NCBI GenBank assembly: GCA_949358305.1
Contig: OX442318.1
Location: 6,436,501 to 6,496,500, forward strand
Source of the DNA: Strigamia acuminata
Taxonomy: Eukaryota > Arthropoda > Chilopoda > Geophilomorpha > Linotaeniidae
DNA: 60,000 bases
Reading direction: 5' to 3'
The notes under the pieces are model-generated. The model did no database searches, was not told the origin of the DNA, and saw only the letters and a list, made by a program, of their open reading frames with translations. The position numbers and the translations under genes were made by a program. Below are positions 52,463 through 60,000 of the stretch, piece by piece. Numbering within the stretch: the stretch's first letter is position 1; every line of letters starts with the position of its first letter.

Positions 52463-54725
52463 CAGTGTTGTATCTCGTTCACTAAATCGCGAACTAGTTC
52501 TAGTTCGCGTTCATCCCCATTTGCAGTTTACGGAACTAGTTCTAGTTCTCGTTCACATAAAAATTTTCCAAGTGAACTAAGTTCTAGTTCGCGAACTTAT
52601 AACAAAAGTTCAGTTCGTTTTTACCAAAAATTTTTTTTTGTTTTGAATTTATTTTTCCACATGTATAAAATTGAATAAAAGTTTTATTGAATGTAAAAAA
52701 GAGGAAATTACTTAAATAGCTAAGTTAATCATTGAAAGAATCAAGTTTTCGAAATTTTCATCTGATAATAAGCTTCGCCTTGGAATTGCGACTAGGCTTG
52801 CGCGGCTGAAAAGCCTCTCTACTGGGGCTGATGATGCAATTGCCGTGTTATGTTTTCTGAATACTTTCATAACCATCGGAAAGTTGATCAGAGATGCCAC
52901 ATCCAAACTCCGATTACTTAAGTAGCCACTCAATTCGTCCTCAACCGGATCAGTCTCAGTGTTCACATTTTCATTCGAGAAGTAATCAAGACAATTGTCC
53001 TGTTCTTGACTTTGACTAAAAGATTGGTGTGGTAATGATTGTGAAGGTACATTGAACTGTCTCATTGCATTTGAAAGGAGTTCTCTGCACTTAGCTCGTT
53101 TGATCAGGTTCGTTTCCCAAAGTAGCTTGTATTTGGGCAATGTGCACGTTGCAAGAATGTATTCACAACAATTACGCTTTATCTGCCCGTCGGAATCGGT
53201 ATAATTAAACAAATGGTCGTATCGCTTATCCAGTCCCTTCAAAACAGCTTCAACAAGATGTAAAATCACATCATTAGGATGCAGAGAGTTCAGCAAATTT
53301 ACTAAATTCACTTGGATGCCTTTTAAAGTTGGCAACAGCATTCCTAAATAGGCATTTTCCCCCTGCATTAGATCAAGTGCAGTCGCAATTGGATGCATAA
53401 CTCGCAACCAGCTTTTCAAAAAATCTAATTCTGAATTTGTAAAAACATTAACATTAGTAATTTCACATATACTTGCTACTTTGGATTCCAGCGAGAGCAG
53501 CACAGAGATGCTGTCGAAATACGAATTCCATCTATAGTGATTCCCGGTGTTGGAATAAAACGATTACAAACTTCATGTAGTTTTTCTGCAACCTGTACGC
53601 TTCGATTCATCTTGTTGCAAATCGATTGAAACTTTGACATTGCGCTGTTGTAACGCCTCTTGTAAACGCTCGTTTTTAAAGCCAAAGCAGCGTCCGCAGT
53701 AGCGATCAGATTAATCGAATGAGCACTACATCGTAGATGCGATGGTAATTCCAAATCTAAGTCTAATTCGCAGTCAACTTCAGGTCTAGATTCTGGTCCA
53801 GTCAAAATATCGCCAACCGATTCAAGAATGATCGTTTCTTCGTCTTCATCTTCTTCTTCTTCTGTCTCGGGCTCGGTGTGTTCAAACAATCTAAACGCTT
53901 TGATAAAATTACTAGCATTGTCGGTAATTGTTTTCGTAACTTTCGATGGTTCAAGGCCGTATTTGTTATGAATTGAAACCAATTTCCTGGCTATTCCAAG
54001 ATAGTTGTGCGCTCCAGTAAATCGTTGAACTTCTTCACAATTTTTTTGATTACTGGAAGTTCGATCTAAAACTTGGAAATTCAGAGTTCTCTGGCTGCTG
54101 GACGATTCGGGATCTTTTTCAACTGCTTTACGCTTTCGAGAAATTGGTTTCGTGTGGTCCTTAAATTCCTGCAATTTAGCCCCATGCTTAGTAGTAATAT
54201 GGCGTTTTAAATTAGCAGTGGTTCCAGCTGCTACCGAAATAGGCATTTTACAAATAACACATTTGGCAGAATAGTTCTTCCCATTGACAGACATGCATTC
54301 AAAAAATTTACCGTCATATATTGGTTTTTGGCGAATTGCGGCTAAATCCTCAGCTTCAGCATCCGTACTAATGTTACTACAGCCACTAATATCCATTTAC
54401 ACGATAAGAAATTCGAAAAAACGATTAGAAATGAATGAATTGTTGGAATTGTTGGAAATCAAATCGCTCGAAAGTCGAAACAATCAAACACACAACACTT
54501 TGTCCGGTTTAAAGATCACAACTAGCTTTATTCAGTGAAAATACAATCATTAAATATCAAAATTTTCGTCCGTGATTGGCTGTCGGAAAAAACGTCTAGC
54601 GAACGCAAACTTAGTTCGTTTTTGCCGTTCTTTCAAAAAAGGGAACTAGTTCGCGTTTGTAGTTCGCGAACTAACGAACTAAGTTCGCGAACGCGAACTT
54701 AAAGTTTACGTTTGATACAACACTG
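52463..54725 (-). mobile_element. hAT-superfamily DNA transposon
   Basis: The inverted ends CAGTGTTGTATC and GATACAACACTG are flanked by the 8-bp duplication AAAACTAT (52,455-52,462; 54,726-54,733). Subterminal regions on both sides carry repeated GTTCGCGAAC and AACTAGTTC motifs, likely transposase binding sites. One transposase gene, split by a frameshift, lies inside on the minus strand. Confidence 0.92.
52712..54396 (-). pseudogene. hAT transposase with BED zinc finger, one frameshift
   Basis: The upstream frame (ATG 54,394-54,396) begins MDISGCSNISTDAEAEDLAA and has a BED finger (CVIC...HITTKH, residues about 46-70), then an acidic stretch. It stops at 53,476 after SRWNPK. The second frame contains YRWNSYFDSIS, which is the usual hAT continuation. 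It then runs to 52,712 with the C-terminal dimerisation motif (SSAPVERLFSRASLV, RSLLSDENFENLI). The shift lies near 53,520-53,545. About 560 residues in all, normal for hAT. The frames overlap and no intron fits, so this copy is probably inactive, or the base is an assembly error. Confidence 0.85.
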
Positions 54726-54733
54726 AAAACTAT

Positions 54734-55480
54734 CGAATGAAAGGAAATATAATTTTAAAGGTTGATAATAATTTTATTCAGCTACAATTTAAAAAAACAT
54801 TTACAAAAATATCTTAACTTGGTGAAATATAAATGAGAAATTTCAAATGTGAAGCAGAATTTTGGATCAAACAATTATTCATCCCATTTGTGGTGTGACT
54901 ACTTCTTGCCCACATATGACAAAAAAAATTAATTCCCAGTAGCTGTAGTCTCTTTAAACATGATGGGCAAAGTATGTGTGTACTACAGTAGTATATCTAG
55001 ATCTCTCAATATTGCTACAATAGAAAAAGTCAAACGTGCCAATTTACATGGTAAAAATGACCAAACTAATCACGTTTGATAATTGTTACTGACGTTAAAC
55101 CCTGCTTAAATCTGAGAATTAGTGCATAATAAGCTCAAGGAGAAATGATTACATGGAAGAGTAGCCAGGAAAAAAATTTTGAGACTTGAGAAGAAGAGTG
55201 AACAATTCTTCTATACTCTCGTATACCGTACTGCCTCATTTAAACGCCCGGGCGTTTAAATTTTTTTTGGGCCAACTGCCAGGCGGTAATTTGAAACCAG
55301 GCGGTTAAATGAGCCAGGCGTTTATCCAGAAAAATTGTTAAAATAAAAAAATCCGGTAAACAAAGTACCAAAAAATAATATTTTTTTGAAAGAAAATTAT
55401 TATTTATAACTGTGCTAACACGCTAACACGGAAACAATGTGATAAACAAACAATGAAGGCTATTTATATACCGTACTGTT
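54734..55480. other. Intergenic DNA with element E-type fragment
   Basis: The segment 55,228-55,330 matches the left half of element E (ACCGTACTGCCTCATTTAAA, CGCCCGGGCGTTTAAA). The rest is AT-rich with no gene. Confidence 0.45.
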
Positions 55481-55486
55481 GCATCT

Positions 55487-55777
55487 CGCATCATTAAAAT
55501 GTCGTGTATTTCTTGTAAAATCCAATTAAATTAATCAGCAAAGCGCGCGTGCAAATAACAATATGATGATGCAGTTGTTAAGAAAAACAATGAGTGTTAA
55601 TATGATAAAAATGTAATTATTATTAGAAAAAGAATCGATATAACGAACGAAAAAGAACGAACGAAAACATGTACTAAATTTGTGTCTGAAAAGATACCAG
55701 TAAAAGAGAGTCAAATGCAAATAAATGGTGTTTATTCATGTGCTGAAACCAATTGTGATTACTTCACGAACACGACA
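55487..55777 (+). repeat. Probable 5' LTR of a second Ty3/gypsy element
   Basis: The right boundary is supported by ...CACGACA followed by AG and a primer-binding-like TTGGCGACGAGCAG at 55,780, similar to the complete element. AATAAATGG near 55,720 may be its polyadenylation signal. The left boundary (TGTTGCATC) is a guess because the partner LTR is outside the window. Confidence 0.4.
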
Positions 55778-55825
55778 AGTTGGCGACGAGCAGAGCGCAA
55801 CATATTCGATTGAGGATTCGAACCC

Positions 55826-56485
55826 ATGGGCCGGCAAAATGAGTCGTGTGGTTTAAGATATGTATTTTTGGCGTTGTCATTAAGTTTAATATTCGGAACT
55901 GACACTGTGTTTTGGTTTCTAGCGGTCGGAATGACGGATCCGACAAAAACAACGTCGATGACGGCGATAACGCAATCGTCGTCCGTATCCACGGCCGACT
56001 TGATAGCGGCGATCTCGTCTTTGGTAAAAGCTCAGACGGACCGACCACCGCACCAACTCGGCACGATTCTTCCCTTTACTGGAAAATCCGAGGAAGCTTG
56101 GGCGCAGTACGTGCACCAATTTAAAGACTTCTGCGTCCTTAACCACGTGAAAGACAAGGAGCAAAAACAGCTACTCACATCTGTGGCAGGCACGGAAATG
56201 TACGGGCTGATAAAAGATCTTGTCTACCCTGAAACGATAGAGAAAGCAACTCTGGACGACATAATTGCGAAATTAACCGAGCACTACCAGGCGATCACCA
56301 GACCTCATGTGCAAAAATTCAAACTGGCAGCAATTAAGCGTCAACCGGGCGAGACGATCGCCAAGTTTGTAGCCGACCTGCGAGCCCAAGCACGATTGTG
56401 CAAATTCGTGTCGAAAGAAATAAATGACGAGGCTATACTAACTCAGTTTATAACGGGCGTGAATAACGATAAGTTACGCCTGCGC
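55826..56485 (+). pseudogene. Gag of a second Ty3/gypsy element, interrupted by a copia insertion
   Basis: ATG at 55,826, or 55,931 for the conserved part (MTDPTKTTSM). The peptide has LPFTGKSEEAWAQYVHQFKD and QKQLLTSVAGTEMYGLIKDL, the capsid-type fold of retrotransposon Gag, and ends in LAAIKRQPGETIAKFVADLR and related helices. The frame is cut at 56,485, where the copia LTR begins; zinc knuckles and Pol must lie beyond it. Confidence 0.7.
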
Positions 56486-56806
56486 TGTTGAATAGTGTTG
56501 CAAACTTCTGCAAATAGTGACAAATGTAGTGGATTGGAAAAACACATCAGGTGAAAGAAAGAGACATCATGTTAACAGGTGAGAACCAAAACATCAAGTG
56601 ATCTTTATTGATTGGTCACATGACCTCAATGCAATCAGCGCCACCTGTAGGCAGCATACAGACACTGTATGTAAACAAACATTGCGATCACTCGCGTTGG
56701 CCAAACACATACACTAACACTTAGCTACATGATAATACGCAAAGATATATATATACACACATGTTGTAAATAGTGATTGCTTATCAATATACATTATATC
56801 TTAACA
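56486..56806 (-). repeat. 3' LTR of a copia element
   Basis: On the minus strand it begins TGTTAAGATATAATG and ends CTATTCAACA, 321 bp with TGTT/AACA ends. A G-run (ACGGGGGGCCGAA, minus) just before it is the polypurine tract. The expected target duplication on this side is TGCGC (56,481-56,485); the other side is outside the window. Confidence 0.75.
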
Positions 56807-56832
56807 TTCGGCCCCCCGTATTATCTCATTCC

Positions 56833-59800
56833 TTATTGTTCCCGCAAAATGCTTAAATCAACTAAGAAGCGATCGCAAAACTTTACCAGGTCAGCTTTGT
56901 CAACTGACTTTGTAAAAATGTCGGCATGATTGGACTTTGTGCCTACGTGAACGATTAGAAGATTATCTCTTTTAACAAGTTCTCTTATAAAATGGTAACG
57001 GATGTCAATGTGCTTTGTTTTCCTGTTCTCAACACAAGATTTTGTGAAGTCCACTGCTGATATGTTGTCGCACATGACATAATGAGAGAATCTTCCAGCC
57101 AATTCTGGGGATATTTCGTGCAGAACACGAACAATCCAAATATAGTCCTTAACAGTTTCTGTGAGGGCTACGTACTCCGCCTCCATCGTTGACAGTGTCA
57201 CGTTCCGTTGTTTAAAGGTCCGCCAGTAGATGGGTGTGCTACCCAAAGTCACTAGTGTTCCTCCAACGGAAATTCGGTCATCTCTGTTGTTCGCATAATC
57301 GGAGTCGCTGTATCCGATTACCTCGATCCGATCATTCGGAAACAACATTAATCCGTGGTTTCTTGTTGTTCTCAGATAACTGAGTAAGTCCAGCAGCGCA
57401 ATCCAGTGGTCCCACCCTGGATTCGATTGAAATTGGCTCAGGATGTTCACTGCATAAGTCATGTCGGGCCTTGTTCTCGACGCGATGAATGCTAAACATC
57501 CGAGTAAGCTTCTATATGGAATTCCTTCCATGACTTTGAATTCATCAATTGTGTCCGGACAATCTCGTTTCGTGAGAACAGTTGCTTTCGTCATCGGTTG
57601 AGATCGAATCTTCACATGTTCCAAGTGATTTTTGAATTTCAACAACACTTTGTTCACGTACGATCTTTGATGTAGAACCAATTGTTGTTTGTGCGAGTGA
57701 AATTTGACTCCTAGCAACTTCTTCGTTTGTCCGAGAATCACTAAATCGAATTGCGTTCCAATCATGTTGAGTATTTTCATCGCATCTTCGTACTGCTTTC
57801 CGAAGACAACGATATCGTCCACGTAGACGATTAGATACGCAATGTCTCCGTATTTATAAACGCAATTGCACCAATTGACGTGTTCTAGTCCTAATTTCAA
57901 TAAAGTCTCCTCCAGTTCTATTCCCCATTCTCTTCCAGACTGGTGCAAGCCATAGATGGCTCGGAGGAGTCTGCAGACATAGTTCTCCTTGCCTTCAATG
58001 ATGAAACCTTTTGGCTGGCGCATGTAGACTGTTTTATGCAATTTTGCATAAAGGTATGCACACTTGACGTCTGCCTGAATGTATGACCATTTGAGCATAC
58101 AGACGAGTAGCGTGAACATAAAGCGCACGATTGAAAAGTCTACCACGGGTGAGAATGTCTCCTCATAGGATTCACCGTAGACTTGGGAAAACCCTTGCGC
58201 GACAAGTCTCGCCTTATAACGTGCAATTTCTCCCTCTTCGTTCTGTTTGGTCGTATAAATCCATCTGCAACCCACTATCTTAGTGTTGGGCGGCGGTGGA
58301 ACAAGTTCCCAAACCTCGCGCTCATGCATGGTGTCAATCTCATCGTTCATCGCTTGGCGCCATTCATCCTTCTCGGGTAAAGTCGCAATCTCCTCATAAC
58401 GTACGGGTACGTGGACCTCTAGATGATTGGCTTCGAAGTTGATATTGATATCGTCAAAGTCCACGTCAAGACTATCTGTCGTCGTGTTTGATTCTGAGGG
58501 CTTTTTCTTCCTTTTGTCCTCAAACAGATGCTCTGGTACGCGAAGATTGTGGTCAGTACAGTAACGCTTCACCTCGGGTATCGAGCGTAACTTGGGTTTG
58601 TCGTAGCCCTCGATCGTGTACTCGACATCTCTCTGTCCAGTCGGTCTGACTTTCTCCGTTTTCTTCCAAACTAGTGCTGGAATAGTTGGAACTGGATTCA
58701 AAAGTCCTTGTCCGGGTTGTGGCAAAGTGCCCTGCAACTTCACTTCTGGTAAATTATGATGCAACTTGTCATCTGGCAGTCTAAATTTCAATTTAACTGG
58801 GGGCAATTCCAGTTGCGGATCTTCCTTCTTCTTTACTGGTACTGGCGGTGGTAGTGGCGGCCTGACATCTTCATCCGAATAATATTGGCGTTCATTGTCA
58901 TTATCCAAATTGTCGTCCAAATTATCGATGTATGTCGTGTATTTTTCTGGTAAGCCCAGCACGCCTTCAACACCGCGCCTGCTCTCCACGAACTTCACGT
59001 CGTTGGTTTCAATTACTTTGGAAAACTCCGGCAGCCATACTCGATATCCTTTCGTGATTCTTGAATACCCGAGCATAATGCCATGCAGACTCTTGTTGTC
59101 GATTTTGCCATCTCGAATTCTTTTCTGCACAAAGCATAAACTCCCGAATTTTCTCAAATGTCTGAGTGATGGTTTGCGTCCGTAGTACAATTCCATCGGC
59201 GTCTTGTCCGAATTCAGCTTTGCGATCCTGTTCCTGAGATAGTTGAAAGTCAGGATGGCTTCTCCCCAGAATCGATGTTCCAAGCCGGCATCGTACACAA
59301 GCGCTCGCATTCCATTTGCTAATGTCTGGTTAAGTCTCTCGGAAACGCCATTTTGGACTGGAGTGTACGCGTTAGTCCTCTCGTGAGCGATTCCTAGACC
59401 TTGGAGATACTCTCCAAACTTGTTTGAGCAGAACTCCATACCGTTATCCGTACGAATTGCGAGAACCGATTTCCCAAGCAATCGTTCTATTCGTTTCACG
59501 TGTTTTTGGAAAATGTCAAATACTTCGTCCTTCTTCTTCATTAAGTACACTGTCGAATAACGAGAGAAGTCATCCGTGATAGTTAAGAAGTATATGTTTC
59601 CCGAGAGTGTTGGTGTACTAAATGCTCCACATACATCCATGTGTAGCAATTGGAGTGGCTCTGTCGATCTAATTCCTGGCAACGACTTATGAGGAATCGC
59701 CTTCTTTTTGGCTAATGTGCAAACGTCGCATTGTGTAATTGGCACGTCCAAAACTGGCAACCCAATTACTGCACCTCCTTTGCTCATTGCTTGGACGCTT

Positions 59801-60000
59801 GGAAAATAGATATGGCCGAGCCGCTCATGCCAAAGTCTTGCTTCCTCAGGATTAGATGCACTCTTCGTTGTACTTTGTGTTGAAATAGTTGGCTCTTGTT
59901 TCTTCTGTTCGCCAACGTTCGCTCTGTTATTCGCTTTTTGTCGTAACTTCTCAAAGTCCGGCTTCTGGTCGCTTAGCTTGATGTAGTACAAACGATCCTT
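56833..60000 (-). CDS. Copia Pol polyprotein (integrase, reverse transcriptase, RNase H), 5'-partial
   Basis: The frame is open from the right edge to the stop at 56,833 (about 1,055 codons). In order there is the pre-integrase finger (LWHERLGH...CDVC), the integrase core with D in LLHMDVCGAF, D in IRTDNGMEF and E in QNGVSERLNQ, and a charged linker. Reverse transcriptase follows with WRQAMNDEIDTM, GCRWIYTTKQNEEGEI, KARLVAQGFSQ and active site YVDD. RNase H is marked by SDSDYANNRDD and STMEAEYVALTE, then a KHIDIRYHFIRE tail. The order integrase before reverse transcriptase defines Ty1/copia. No stop or frameshift is seen, so the visible part looks functional. Gag and protease lie beyond 60,000. 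Confidence 0.93.
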   Translation of the reverse strand, partial: KDRLYYIKLSDQKPDFEKLRQKANNRANVGEQKKQEPTISTQSTTKSASNPEEARLWHERLGHIYFPSVQAMSKGGAVIGLPVLDVPITQCDVCTLAKKKAIPHKSLPGIRSTEPLQLLHMDVCGAFSTPTLSGNIYFLTITDDFSRYSTVYLMKKKDEVFDIFQKHVKRIERLLGKSVLAIRTDNGMEFCSNKFGEYLQGLGIAHERTNAYTPVQNGVSERLNQTLANGMRALVYDAGLEHRFWGEAILTFNYLRNRIAKLNSDKTPMELYYGRKPSLRHLRKFGSLCFVQKRIRDGKIDNKSLHGIMLGYSRITKGYRVWLPEFSKVIETNDVKFVESRRGVEGVLGLPEKYTTYIDNLDDNLDNDNERQYYSDEDVRPPLPPPVPVKKKEDPQLELPPVKLKFRLPDDKLHHNLPEVKLQGTLPQPGQGLLNPVPTIPALVWKKTEKVRPTGQRDVEYTIEGYDKPKLRSIPEVKRYCTDHNLRVPEHLFEDKRKKKPSESNTTTDSLDVDFDDININFEANHLEVHVPVRYEEIATLPEKDEWRQAMNDEIDTMHEREVWELVPPPPNTKIVGCRWIYTTKQNEEGEIARYKARLVAQGFSQVYGESYEETFSPVVDFSIVRFMFTLLVCMLKWSYIQADVKCAYLYAKLHKTVYMRQPKGFIIEGKENYVCRLLRAIYGLHQSGREWGIELEETLLKLGLEHVNWCNCVYKYGDIAYLIVYVDDIVVFGKQYEDAMKILNMIGTQFDLVILGQTKKLLGVKFHSHKQQLVLHQRSYVNKVLLKFKNHLEHVKIRSQPMTKATVLTKRDCPDTIDEFKVMEGIPYRSLLGCLAFIASRTRPDMTYAVNILSQFQSNPGWDHWIALLDLLSYLRTTRNHGLMLFPNDRIEVIGYSDSDYANNRDDRISVGGTLVTLGSTPIYWRTFKQRNVTLSTMEAEYVALTETVKDYIWIVRVLHEISPELAGRFSHYVMCDNISAVDFTKSCVENRKTKHIDIRYHFIRELVKRDNLLIVHVGTKSNHADIFTKSVDKADLVKFCDRFLVDLSILREQ

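Noticed and set aside
53476-53540. An intron joining the two hAT transposase frames
   Set aside because: The frames overlap and the conserved RWNS text is in the second frame just upstream, so a simple frameshift explains it better.

Overview
The window is nuclear DNA from an invertebrate animal, most likely an arthropod. The evidence is spliced genes with GT-AG introns, a winged eye/BAHCC1/TNRC18-type chromatin gene, and many transposable elements (Ty3/gypsy, copia, hAT, Tc1/mariner-like, foldback and miniature elements). The species cannot be named from the sequence.

Left end (1-10,068, + strand). This is the 3' part of one large gene. Fifteen exons join in phase into 1,915 codons plus a stop. 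The product has two AT-hooks, a Tudor-like module and a C-terminal BAH domain, so it is a nuclear chromatin protein of the winged eye/BAHCC1/TNRC18 family. Its introns hold minisatellites, an ATT microsatellite and several miniature inverted-repeat elements.

Middle (about 13.4-50.0 kb, - strand). This is a tandem array of one small secreted-protein gene repeated eight times (called L1-L8 here), plus relics. Each copy has five exons: a signal-peptide exon with a CP motif, a GRWY exon, two short cysteine exons and a C-terminal exon. I read them as lipocalin-like. L1, L2, L4, L5 and L8 are open. L3 has a stop in exon 1. L6 is degenerate, with a palindromic transposon in exon 5. L7 has a Ty3/gypsy element in exon 1 and a mutated splice donor. 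The duplicated unit includes about 1 kb or more of 5' flank. Intron 1 and the flanks are loaded with different transposons.

Mobile elements with boundaries seen in the sequence: an apparently intact Ty3/gypsy element with identical LTRs (41,955-46,691); an internally deleted Ty3/gypsy (23,936-25,883); a Tc1-like element with long inverted arms (39,062-40,251); a roughly 1 kb near-perfect palindrome with tRNA-like promoter boxes (35,954-36,979); and a hAT element with a frameshifted transposase (52,463-54,725). At the right edge a copia element (- strand, running off the window) sits inside the gag of another Ty3/gypsy element.

The most unusual structure is a set of foldback elements (around 5.2, 12.9, 22.1 and 49.3 kb). 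They share a G/C-tract core followed by AACCTAACC but have different ends. At 22 and 49 kb the ends are arrays of different short motifs, and both of these elements are flanked by duplications of about 9 bp.
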